From CAWJAP01 sp963834365 (GTDB lineage Bacteria > Acidobacteriota > Vicinamibacteria > Vicinamibacterales > Vicinamibacteraceae): a stretch of 64,000 nucleotides of DNA. The notes beneath the pieces were generated by a model that saw only the letters and a list, made by a program, of their open reading frames with translations, was not told the DNA's origin and did not search any database. The stretch covers positions 310,001 to 374,000 of the forward strand of contig CAWIBS010000032.1 of the NCBI GenBank assembly GCA_963834365.1, given 5' to 3'. Below are positions 19,072-27,045 of the stretch, one piece after another. The stretch's first letter is position 1; the number at the start of each line of letters is the position of its first letter. Both the position numbers and the translations under genes were made by a program.

Positions 19072-19863
19072 ATGACACGAAACACAGCCGATCTCGGCGG
19101 CCGCCGCATCTCCTGGCTGCAGTCGGGCCAGGGCGATCCGGTCGTGCTGCTCCACGCCTTCCCGCTGCACGCCGACATGTTTGCGCCGCAGCACGCGCAC
19201 CTGCCTCACGGGCTGGCGCTCATTACACCTGACCTCAGGGGGCTCGGTCAGTCCAGCGGCCCGGCAGCGACATCGGTTGACGATCATGCGGACGATGTGC
19301 TCGCGCTGATGCGGCATCTCGGGATCGAGGGCGCGGCCATCGGCGGCGTCTCGATGGGCGGCTATGTCGCGTTCGCTGTCCATCGCAAGGCGCCCCAGCG
19401 CTTCAGGGCGATCGTGCTCGCCGACACCAGGGCCGACGCCGACAACGACGAGGCGCGCGCCGGCCGGGTGCGGATGCAGGAGACGGCGCAGCGTCAGGGC
19501 GTGGCCGCCATCGCCGACGCCATGGTGCCCAAGCTGCTGGGGAAGACCAGCCAGGCGTCGCCGGCCATGGTCGCGCGCGTGCGCGACCTGATCCTCGCCA
19601 ACGGTGCCGACGGCGTGATTCACGCGCTGGAGGCCCTGAAGACACGGCCCGACTCGACCTCCGGGTTGTCCGACATCACATGTCCGGCGCTCGTCGTCGT
19701 GGGTGAGGAGGACAGCGTGACGCCACGGCCGCTCGCCGAATCGATGCGCGCCAAACTCGCCGCGGCGACGCTGAAGGCGGTGCCCGCGGCCGGTCATCTC
19801 GCCTGCCTCGAGCAGCCGGAGGCCTTCAACGCGGCGCTCTGGACCTTCGTTCACGCGGTATGA
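19072..19863 (+). CDS. Alpha/beta-hydrolase fold enzyme
   Basis: 263 residues. The nucleophile is S94 in GGVSMGGYVA, the acid is in VVVGEEDSVTP and the histidine in PAAGHLACLEQP. The oxyanion loop is VVLLHAFPLHADMF. No signal peptide, so cytoplasmic. Closest by pattern to the small esterase/3-oxoadipate enol-lactonase-like group; the substrate is unknown. The DUF547 gene follows after seven bases, which suggests one transcript. Confidence 0.87.
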   Translation: MTRNTADLGGRRISWLQSGQGDPVVLLHAFPLHADMFAPQHAHLPHGLALITPDLRGLGQSSGPAATSVDDHADDVLALMRHLGIEGAAIGGVSMGGYVAFAVHRKAPQRFRAIVLADTRADADNDEARAGRVRMQETAQRQGVAAIADAMVPKLLGKTSQASPAMVARVRDLILANGADGVIHALEALKTRPDSTSGLSDITCPALVVVGEEDSVTPRPLAESMRAKLAAATLKAVPAAGHLACLEQPEAFNAALWTFVHAV

Positions 19864-19870
19864 TCGCGCG

Positions 19871-20734
19871 ATGATTCGGGCACGACATCCGATCGTCATC
19901 TCGACCGTGCTGCTGGCGCTCCTGCACGGCCCGGTGGTCGCGACTCAGGACGCTCCGGCCCCGTCTGACGTCGATCCGTTCGATGCGCCCTACGACCGGC
20001 TCCTGGACCTCTATGTCCGCGATGGCCTCGTGTACTATCGCGCGCTGAAGAGCGATCGCGTACGGTTCGACCGCTACGTGGCGAGCCTGAACGTCCCGGC
20101 GGCGACGGTGAACGGCTGGTCGCGCGAGCGCCGGCTCGCCTATTGGCTGAACGCTTACAATGCGTTCGTCATCGAGACGGTCCTGGATCGCTACCCGATC
20201 CTCGGCAAGGCGCCCCAGTATCCGGCCGACAGCATCCGGCAGATCCCCGGGGCATTCGACAAGCTTCCCCATCGCGCGGCGGGACGGACGCTCACGCTCG
20301 ACGAGATCGAGAAGGCGATCCTGCCCGGACTCGAGGATGCCCGGGCGTTCCTCGCGCTTGGTCGCGGCTCCGTCGGTGGCGGACGGCTGCGGAGCGGCGC
20401 CTACTCGGCGGCTGGCCTCGACGCACAGCTCCAGCAGGTGGCGGCCGAGTGCGTGACGCGACAGGAATGCGCGAAGCTCGATGCCGCCGGCCGCACGCTG
20501 TCCATCACGCCTGTCTTCAGCTGGCGTGAAGCCGAGTTCGTCAAGGCCTACGGCCAGCAGGACCTCGCAGGCTATCCGGGCCGGAGTCCGATGGAGCGGG
20601 CGGTGCTCACGCTCCTGTCGCCGCATTTCCTTCCCGGCGAGCGCCAGTCCCTGCGTGCCAACGACTTCACCGTCACATTCCAGCCGTACGACTGGCGTCT
20701 CAACGACCTGACTGGCGGGCCGCCGCCCCGATAG
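19871..20734 (+). CDS. Exported DUF547 protein
   Basis: 287 residues with a signal peptide (ISTVLLALLHGPVVA). The DUF547 core is clear: RLLDLYVRDGLVYYRALK, the signature AYWLNAYNAFVIETVLDRYP, the ARAFLALGRGSVGGGRL segment, and a C-terminal YDWRLND. The family resembles papain-like or transglutaminase-like folds, but activity has not been established to my knowledge. In canonical members a cysteine or histidine lies in the middle segment; here it is mostly AFLALGRGS. Probably co-transcribed with the preceding hydrolase. Confidence 0.85.
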   Translation: MIRARHPIVISTVLLALLHGPVVATQDAPAPSDVDPFDAPYDRLLDLYVRDGLVYYRALKSDRVRFDRYVASLNVPAATVNGWSRERRLAYWLNAYNAFVIETVLDRYPILGKAPQYPADSIRQIPGAFDKLPHRAAGRTLTLDEIEKAILPGLEDARAFLALGRGSVGGGRLRSGAYSAAGLDAQLQQVAAECVTRQECAKLDAAGRTLSITPVFSWREAEFVKAYGQQDLAGYPGRSPMERAVLTLLSPHFLPGERQSLRANDFTVTFQPYDWRLNDLTGGPPPR

Positions 20735-20834
20735 CCGCGCATGGCAGATCGAGGGGTTCCCTCGAGGCTGAAGCCCCGCGGACCATTAAAGTCCCGGTTC
20801 CTCCGAGCCGATTGATGGTCTGAGACGGGACAGC

Positions 20835-21155
20835 TTGGACCACCACGATACCGGCCTTGCGGCCCTCGGAGGTCAGACGGCTCTCGAACAGGCGGACAGT
20901 CTGCCGCAGGTCGGCGCCCGCTGGCTGCGGATCTCCGTGAGTCGCGACGGACGGCCGATCGTCCAGGTCAGCTTCCCGGCGCAGGCGATCGTCGATCTCG
21001 CCGAGCTGGTGCCGGACGACGTCCGCCCGCGCATCGCCGCCACCAATCTCGATCTCGAGCGGCTTGCGGCCACCGTCGCCGCACGGGGCTGTCCGCCCGG
21101 AGAGATCTTCAGCCTGTCCGGTTCCAATCACCTCGTCCGCGCCTGGCTCGAATAG
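20835..21155 (+). CDS. Small SHOCT-like-domain protein
   Basis: 106 residues from a possible TTG; no ribosome site is visible, so the start is uncertain. The layout RWLRISV..G..IVQVSFPAQAIVDLAELVPDD...LDLERLAATVA.GEIFSL resembles the SHOCT-like N-terminal module of YvlB/LiaX proteins, without the adhesin-like C-terminal part. The function is unknown. The methyltransferase gene starts 30 bases later. Confidence 0.5.
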   Translation: MDHHDTGLAALGGQTALEQADSLPQVGARWLRISVSRDGRPIVQVSFPAQAIVDLAELVPDDVRPRIAATNLDLERLAATVAARGCPPGEIFSLSGSNHLVRAWLE

Positions 21156-21184
21156 CCGGAAAATCGCATATCCTCCAGAACCGG

Positions 21185-21823
21185 ATGGAGCGGCTGGTCT
21201 GGACTCCCGGCGAGGTGGTGGATGTCGACGGCCCGCGCGCCATGCTGCGGGCCTATCTCGAGCAGCGGGATGTCCGGGCGCTCTTTGCATCCGTGTGCAG
21301 TCCCGGGCACGCGCAGGCCGCCTGTGATGTCGGCTGCGGTTTCGGACGCCTGACCCCGGTGCTGACGGAGTTCGCGTGCGCGGTGACGGCGTTCGAGCGC
21401 GAGCTCGATCTGGTGGCGACCGCGCGCCTGCTGCAGCCCTCGCTCGATCTCAGGCCGATCGAACGCCTCGATACGCTGCCGGCCGCCGATCACAGCTTCG
21501 ACCTGGGTCTCGTCTTCACAGTGCTGCAGCATGTGCCCGAACCCGGCGTCCTCGACTGCATCCACGAGATCCGGCGAGTGATGCGTCCGGCGGGCCACCT
21601 GCTGTTGTGCGAGGAGACCGACCCCGCCCTCGAGGCCGGCGACCGCGCCCACGCGGATCTCGGGTACACCTGCGGCCGGCCCGTCGAGACCTACGCGACA
21701 TGGCTCTCGCCGTGGGAGTTGCTCGAGACACGGCCCCGCGTGATCGAGCCCGACTATCCGCGGCCCGACGTCGGCACGTACATGCTGTTCCGTGGGCCCG
21801 ACGCGCCGCGTCGTATCTCGTAG
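21185..21823 (+). CDS. Class I SAM-dependent methyltransferase
   Basis: 212 residues. The AdoMet loop is ACDVGCGFGRLTPVL; the acidic end of strand 2 reads AFERELD; motif IV reads FDLGLVFTVLQHVPE and the post-motif RVMRPAGHLLLCEE. This is the Methyltransf_11/25 layout used for small molecules, lipids or sugars. The substrate is unknown. The stop codon is followed directly by an octamer array. Confidence 0.82.
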   Translation: MERLVWTPGEVVDVDGPRAMLRAYLEQRDVRALFASVCSPGHAQAACDVGCGFGRLTPVLTEFACAVTAFERELDLVATARLLQPSLDLRPIERLDTLPAADHSFDLGLVFTVLQHVPEPGVLDCIHEIRRVMRPAGHLLLCEETDPALEAGDRAHADLGYTCGRPVETYATWLSPWELLETRPRVIEPDYPRPDVGTYMLFRGPDAPRRIS

Positions 21824-21897
21824 GCCCCCAGTCGCCCAGTCCCCCAGTCCCCGAGTCGCCGTCGCCAGTCGTCCAGTCGCCCACCCCCCAGCCCCCC
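21824..21897. repeat. Octamer array (CCCAGTCC/CCCAGTCG)
   Basis: About nine imperfect 8-nt units fill the entire gap between the methyltransferase stop and the SDR start codon, so any ribosome site for the SDR gene is made of repeat sequence. Same words as at 11125 and 54895. Confidence 0.78.
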
Positions 21898-22674
21898 ATG
21901 GATCTCCAACTGACCGGCAAGATTGCGATCGTCACGGGCTCGAGCCGCGGCCTGGGCTTTGCCAGCGCCCGGGCCCTGCTCGAGGAAGGCGCGAACGTCA
22001 CGATCTGCGGGCGCGATCCGGAACGGCTGGAGCGCGCCGCCGAGCAGCTGCGATCGACGAGACCAGCCGGCGATGTGCTCGCTGTTCGGGCGGACCTGGC
22101 GTCGGTCGACGGCGCCGCTGATCTCGTGTCGGCGACCTCCGAGCGGTTCGGCGGCGTCGATCTCCTGGTGAACAACGTTGGCTTGGGCAAGGGGGCCGGT
22201 CTGCTCGACACGCCCGACGCCGTCTGGCAGGAGGCGTTCGATCAGACGCTGTATCCGGCGTTGCGCGCCTCGCGCGCCGCGGTTCCCCACATGAAGGCCC
22301 GCGGCGGTGGCGCAATCGTGTTCATCGCTTCGATCTGGGGCCGCGAGTCGGGCGGGCGCATGACTTACAACGCCGTGAAGGCGGCCGAGATCAGCGTGTC
22401 CAAGGCCCTGGCCCGGGAGCTGGCGTCCTCGAACATCCGCGTGAACACCGTCGCGCCCGGATCCATCCTGTTCCCCGGCGGCTCCTGGGACCAGCGCCAG
22501 CAGGCCGATCCGACGGGCATCGCCGAGTTCGTGCGGCGGGATCTGCCGTTCGGCCGCTTCGGCACGGCGGACGAAGTCGGGCGCGTCGTGGCCTTCCTCG
22601 CCTCTCCCTGCGCGAGCTGGATCAGCGGCGCGTGCCTTCCCGTCGATGGCTGCCAGGGGCACTCCAACATCTGA
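21898..22674 (+). CDS. Short-chain dehydrogenase/reductase
   Basis: 258 residues, classical SDR. The NAD(P) loop is TGSSRGLGFASA, NNVG is the structural motif, and the catalytic triad is Ser in FIASIWG, Tyr and Lys in YNAVK. An arginine after the first strand (CGRDPERL) suggests NADPH preference. NTVAPGSILFPGG and GACLPVDGCQG are typical C-terminal segments. It resembles the FabG-like/3-oxoacyl reductase group, but no fatty-acid genes are near. Confidence 0.88.
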   Translation: MDLQLTGKIAIVTGSSRGLGFASARALLEEGANVTICGRDPERLERAAEQLRSTRPAGDVLAVRADLASVDGAADLVSATSERFGGVDLLVNNVGLGKGAGLLDTPDAVWQEAFDQTLYPALRASRAAVPHMKARGGGAIVFIASIWGRESGGRMTYNAVKAAEISVSKALARELASSNIRVNTVAPGSILFPGGSWDQRQQADPTGIAEFVRRDLPFGRFGTADEVGRVVAFLASPCASWISGACLPVDGCQGHSNI

Positions 22675-22675
22675 C

Positions 22676-22815
22676 AGCTACCAGGGACAAACTACCAACT
22701 ACCAACGATTCCAACCGTCGTCGACCGTCACTGGTAACTGGTAGTTCGTCCCTGATGGCTGATCCTGTGCCTGTCCCTGTCCCTGGTCGATGGTAGTTGG
22801 CAACTGGTAGCTGAA
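22676..22815. repeat. Mixed repeat region with inverted arms
   Basis: Starts two bases after the SDR stop. AACTACC-type heptamers (22690-22710) face their reverse complements GGTAACT and GGTAGTT near 22730-22750, and TACCAGGGACAAACTACC is mirrored by GGTAGTTCGTCCCTG. 6-nt CCTGTC-type units then lead up to the symporter start. It can fold into a long stem-loop. Confidence 0.65.
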
Positions 22816-22818
22816 CCG

Positions 22819-24159
22819 ATGATCCAAGCCCTCGCCGACGCGCTGTTCATGCCGTGGATCGTCGTCTTGCTGGCGGGGACCGGTCTCTTCCTCACCGTTC
22901 GCCTCGGCTTCGTGCAGGTCGTCCGGTTCCGCGACGCGCTCCGCGAGCTGACGGGCCGCCAGTCGGTCGAGACGATGGGCGCGCTGACGCCGTTTCAGGC
23001 GTTCATGACCGCATTGGCCGCCTCGATCGGAACCGGGAACATCGCCGGCGTCGCGACAGCCATCGTCTCCGGCGGACCCGGCGCGCTCTTCTGGATCTGG
23101 TGCTACGGCTTCGTGGCGATGGCCATCAAGTTCGCGGAGGCCGTGCTCGGCCTCCAGTTCCGGCAGGCCAGTGTGCAGGGCGTCTCGTCCGGCCCGATGT
23201 ATTACCTGCGCGACGGGCTCCGGTCGCCGGCGCTCGCATGGCTCTACGCGCTGGTCGCCGGCGTTGCCGCCCTCACCACGACCCCATTCACGCAGCCCAA
23301 TTCGATCGCCGTCGTCTGGGCGTCGGAGTTCGCGATGCCGACCTGGCTCTCGGGCCTCATCATCGCGATCCTGACGTGGCTCGTCATCATCGGCGGCCTG
23401 AAATCGATCGGACGTGTCGCCGAGCGTCTCTCGCCGGCCAAGGTCGGGTTGTATCTCGCCGGCGGTCTCATCGTCATCGTTTCCCATGCCTCGCGGCTGC
23501 CCGAGGTGCTCACGACGATCGTCCGCGAGGCGTTCTCGCTGAAAGCGGCGGCCGGCAGCGCCGCGGGCGTCGGGATGATGGTCGCGATCCGCTACGGCTT
23601 CGCGCGCGGGATCTATGCGAACGAGGCGGGGTACGGCACGGCGGCAGTGGCCTACGGGACCGCCGCCAGCCGGCGTCCCCTGCAACAGGGCCTGCACGCG
23701 GTCATGGAGGTGTTCGTCGTCTCGTTCGTGACGTCCACGATCAGCGCCCTGGTTCTGTTGCTCACCGGGGCCTGGCAGTCCGGGACGACGAGCTCGGCCG
23801 CGGTGGCGGTGGCCTTCGAGGCGTCGATGCCCGTCGTCGGTGGGTGGATCGTCGCGTTCTGCGTGTTCCTGTTCGGCTACACCACGCTCATCGGCTGGGC
23901 GTACTACGGCGAACAGTTTCTCGAGTACCTGCTCGGGCGATCGGTCACGGTGCCATACCGGTGGATCTACTGTCTGCTGATTCCGTTCGGGGCCGTGTCG
24001 CGGGTGGATGCCGTCTGGGCGTGGGGCGATCTCATGAACGCGCTGCAGGTTTTCCCCAATGTGATCGGCCTCATCGGCCTCAGCGGACTGGTGGCCAGGG
24101 TGGCGCGGGATCGGGGTGCCGCCACCGTGCCAACGGAGGGGACGGAGGGAACGGTTTAA
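22819..24159 (+). CDS. Sodium:alanine/glycine symporter (AGCS family)
   Basis: 446 residues, about eleven transmembrane helices. AGCS signatures are evident: FMTALAASIGTGNIAGVATAI near the start, GGPGALFWIWCYGFVAMAIKFAE, and FARGIYANEAGYGTAAVAY in the middle. It imports alanine, glycine or a related amino acid with sodium across the inner membrane. It stands alone between repeat regions, and its last codons form part of the inverted repeat with the next intergenic region. Confidence 0.92.
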   Translation: MIQALADALFMPWIVVLLAGTGLFLTVRLGFVQVVRFRDALRELTGRQSVETMGALTPFQAFMTALAASIGTGNIAGVATAIVSGGPGALFWIWCYGFVAMAIKFAEAVLGLQFRQASVQGVSSGPMYYLRDGLRSPALAWLYALVAGVAALTTTPFTQPNSIAVVWASEFAMPTWLSGLIIAILTWLVIIGGLKSIGRVAERLSPAKVGLYLAGGLIVIVSHASRLPEVLTTIVREAFSLKAAAGSAAGVGMMVAIRYGFARGIYANEAGYGTAAVAYGTAASRRPLQQGLHAVMEVFVVSFVTSTISALVLLLTGAWQSGTTSSAAVAVAFEASMPVVGGWIVAFCVFLFGYTTLIGWAYYGEQFLEYLLGRSVTVPYRWIYCLLIPFGAVSRVDAVWAWGDLMNALQVFPNVIGLIGLSGLVARVARDRGAATVPTEGTEGTV

Positions 24160-24275
24160 CACGGAGGAACGGAGCAACGAAGGCGAACGGAGAGATTCAA
24201 AATAGGAATTGAGGCTCTTCTCTGTTCGTCTCCGTTTCTTCGTTGCTCTGTGTTAATACCGTTCCCTCCATCTCC
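24142..24275. repeat. Long imperfect inverted repeat spanning the symporter 3' end
   Basis: The left arm (from about 24143) begins GGAGGGAACGGTTTAACAC and includes the symporter stop. The right arm (to about 24270) is its reverse complement: GTGTTAATACCGTTCCCTCC. The inner parts share GAGCAACGAAG but differ by a gain or loss of short ACGGAGG-like units. The loop is AT-richer (TTCAAAATAGGAATT). As RNA it would form a stem of about 45 bp. It could act as a terminator, or simply be an inverted repeat pair. Confidence 0.65.
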
Positions 24276-24354
24276 TCCGCTTCCTCCGCAGGAGTCGACT
24301 TTCGCCTCTTGATCGGCTCCCGGCCCGCTGGTAGCATCGCGGCGGCCCCGCCCG

Positions 24355-26874
24355 ATGTCCCTTTTTCCGCGCCCGGAGCGTTCGGCGCCCCTGCCTGGCT
24401 TCGCGAAACCAGCGACGACCGAGCAGACGATCGTTGACGTGCTGAGCCGCCTCGCGCCAGGCGGTTCCACGCTGCGCGGCCTGCTCGAGGCGCCCGCGTC
24501 CGGTGACGAGCTCGAGGCTCGCGAGGCCCTGGCGCCGGTCGCGCCCGACGCCGTCGTCACGGCGGTGCGCCGGTTGCCGGCCGTGGCCGCGAGCTTTGCG
24601 CCGTTTCCCGAGGGACTCGATCAACGGCTCGTGGCCGGTCTCGCGACGCGTGGGATCACGGAGCTGTACACGCACCAGGCCGACAGCGTGACCCATGTGC
24701 GCGACGGGCGTGATGTCGTCATCGTCACGCCCACCGCGTCGGGCAAGACGCTCTGCTACAACGCGCCCGTCCTCGACGCGATCCTGAAGGACCCGTCGTC
24801 GCGCGCGCTCTACCTGTATCCGACCAAGGCCCTGGCGCAGGATCAGCTCGCCGAACTGCATGCGCTGGTCGAGCTCGTCTCCGCTGCTCCACAGGAGGCG
24901 TCGATTGGCGTCTTCACCTACGACGGCGACACGCCCCAGGACGCGCGGCGCGCCATCCGGACGCGTGCCCACATCGTCCTGAGCAATCCGGACATGCTGC
25001 ACGCCGGCATCCTGCCGCACCACCCGCGCTGGGCGAAGCTGTTCGAGAACCTGCGCTTCGTCGTGATCGACGAGCTCCATGCCTATCGGGGCGTGTTCGG
25101 CAGTCACCTGGCGAACATCCTCCGGCGGCTGCAGCGCGTCTGCCGTCACTACGGGTCGTCGCCCACCTTCATCTGCACGTCGGCGACCATTGCCAATCCC
25201 GTGGACCTTGCCGAGGCCTTGACGGCGCGGCCGATGACGCTCGTCGATCGCAGCGGGGCGCCACGGGCCGAGAAGTTCTTCGTCTTCCTCAATCCGCCGG
25301 TCGTGAATCAGCAGCTCGGCATCCGGCGCTCGTACCTGTCGGAAACGCGCCGCGTCGCGCTGGAATTCCTCCGCCGTCAGCTGCAGGTCATCGTGTTCGC
25401 GCAGAGCCGGCTCGCGACCGAGATCTTGACGACGTATCTCAAGGAGGATTGCCAGGGGCCGCCGGGCGCGCCCGATCTCGTCCGCGGGTATCGCGGCGGC
25501 TATCTGCCGCTCCGGCGCCGGGAGATCGAGCGCGGCTTGCGGGAGGGGAGTGTGCGCGCCGTGGTCTCGACGAGCGCGCTCGAGCTCGGCGTGGACATCG
25601 GCGCACTCGACGCCTCCGTCCTGGCGGGCTATCCAGGCACCATCGCCGCGACGTGGCAGCGGGCGGGCCGCGCCGGTCGCCGGGCGGGACGATCGGCGGC
25701 GGTGCTCGTGGCGTCGAGCGCTCCGCTCGATCAGTTCATCGTCCGCAATCCCGCGTACTTCTTCGGCGCCTCACCCGAGCACGCGCTCATCAACGCCGAC
25801 AACCTCCAGATTCTGCTCGATCACGTCAAGTGCGCGGCCTTCGAGCTGCCGTTCGGCGAGACCGAGTCGTTCGGACGCGTGGACGTGCAGCAGGTGCTCG
25901 GCCTGCTGGAGGAGGAGGGTTTCGTGCACCGCGCCGACGGGGCGTGGAACTGGACGCACGAATCGTATCCGGCCGATGCGGTCAGCCTGCGATCCGTCTC
26001 GTCGGACAACTTCGTCATCGTCGATACGACCGGCGAGCCGCGCGTCATCGGGGAGACCGACTACACGAGTGCGCCCTCGACGCTGCACGAGAAGGCCATC
26101 TACATCCTCGAAGGGCAGCTGTTCCAGGTCGAGCGCCTCGATTTCGCCGGCCGCAAGGCCTACGTCCGGTCGGTGGACTGCGACTACTACACCGACGCGA
26201 TCAGCTACTCGAAGGTGAGCGTCCTCGAGACCTTCGCGACCACGGACCCCGGATCTCACGGGGAGGTTCACGTGGCATCGCGGGTCGTGGGCTTCAAGAA
26301 GATCCGTTTCTATACGAACGAGAACGTCGGGTCGGGCGAGCTGGACCTGCCCGAGCAGCAGATGCACACGACGTCCTGGTGGCTGACGATTCCGGCGGCG
26401 GTCATGGGGAGGCTGCGCTACGCGACCGACGATCGACGGGACGGGGTGAACGGGCTGGCCTATGCGATGCGGAACGTCGCGCAACTCCTGTTGATGTGCG
26501 ATCGCCAGGACATCGGTGTGTCGGTGGACACTGATGGATCGTCGGTCCGGACGGGGGAGGCCGCGGGCGGCCACGGCGCGGGCGGTCCAGACCAGCCACG
26601 CGCCGAGATCGACCCTCGCGTGTTCATCTACGACCACTATCCTGGCGGCATCGGGTTCAGCGCCCCGCTCTTCGAGATGCAGGATCGTCTGCTGGCCTCG
26701 ACCGCCGATCTGGTTCGCGGCTGCGCCTGCGAGCGCGGCTGCCCGTCGTGTGTCGGGCCGATCGGCGAGATTGGTCCGCTGGGCAAGCGGGTCGCTCTCG
26801 AAATCCTCGGTCATTTCACCGGCCACGTGCCGGCCGTCGAGGCAGCGGATGCGGAGGATCAGGTGCCGTTCTGA
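24355..26874 (+). CDS. mrfA: MrfA (YprA-type) DEAD/DEAH-box DNA repair helicase
   Basis: 839 residues. Helicase motifs: I in TPTASGKTLCYN, II as VIDELHAYRG (DELH), III in CTSATI, V in STSALELGVDIGALD and VI in QRAGRAGRR. The MrfA/YprA C-terminal domain (DUF1998 type) ends with the four-cysteine cluster CACERGCPSC preceded by YDHYPGGIGF. In Bacillus subtilis MrfA works with the exonuclease MrfB in UvrA-independent excision repair of mitomycin C damage. The next gene is MrfB-like, which supports the name. A glycine-rich insertion precedes the last domain. Confidence 0.93.
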   Translation: MSLFPRPERSAPLPGFAKPATTEQTIVDVLSRLAPGGSTLRGLLEAPASGDELEAREALAPVAPDAVVTAVRRLPAVAASFAPFPEGLDQRLVAGLATRGITELYTHQADSVTHVRDGRDVVIVTPTASGKTLCYNAPVLDAILKDPSSRALYLYPTKALAQDQLAELHALVELVSAAPQEASIGVFTYDGDTPQDARRAIRTRAHIVLSNPDMLHAGILPHHPRWAKLFENLRFVVIDELHAYRGVFGSHLANILRRLQRVCRHYGSSPTFICTSATIANPVDLAEALTARPMTLVDRSGAPRAEKFFVFLNPPVVNQQLGIRRSYLSETRRVALEFLRRQLQVIVFAQSRLATEILTTYLKEDCQGPPGAPDLVRGYRGGYLPLRRREIERGLREGSVRAVVSTSALELGVDIGALDASVLAGYPGTIAATWQRAGRAGRRAGRSAAVLVASSAPLDQFIVRNPAYFFGASPEHALINADNLQILLDHVKCAAFELPFGETESFGRVDVQQVLGLLEEEGFVHRADGAWNWTHESYPADAVSLRSVSSDNFVIVDTTGEPRVIGETDYTSAPSTLHEKAIYILEGQLFQVERLDFAGRKAYVRSVDCDYYTDAISYSKVSVLETFATTDPGSHGEVHVASRVVGFKKIRFYTNENVGSGELDLPEQQMHTTSWWLTIPAAVMGRLRYATDDRRDGVNGLAYAMRNVAQLLLMCDRQDIGVSVDTDGSSVRTGEAAGGHGAGGPDQPRAEIDPRVFIYDHYPGGIGFSAPLFEMQDRLLASTADLVRGCACERGCPSCVGPIGEIGPLGKRVALEILGHFTGHVPAVEAADAEDQVPF

Positions 26875-26889
26875 TTGTCAGTGCCGGCG

Positions 26890-27041
26890 GGTCACTGCCG
26901 GCTGGTCACTGATAGCTGGATGGCTGATAGTTGGTCACTGATAGCTGGTCGCTGATAGCTCGTCACTCGTAGCTCGTGATCGACTGGTCACTGGTAGCTG
27001 GTCACTGATAGCTGGTCACTGGTAGCTCGTAGCTGGTAGCT
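26890..27041 (+). repeat. Heptamer array of about 21 units between mrfA and mrfB
   Basis: Units fit GGTNNCT with variants GATAGCT and CGTAGCT, e.g. GGTCACT alternating with GATAGCT. They are phased at 7 nt over 26890-26917, 26926-26974 and 26986-27041, broken once by an 8-nt and once by an 11-nt unit. The array begins 16 bases after the mrfA stop and ends 5 bases before the likely mrfB start, so it occupies the whole leader of mrfB. Confidence 0.88.
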
Positions 27042-27045
27042 GGAA

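Noticed and set aside
26890..27041. CRISPR array
   Set aside because: Units are 7 nt with no spacers, and no cas genes are in the window.
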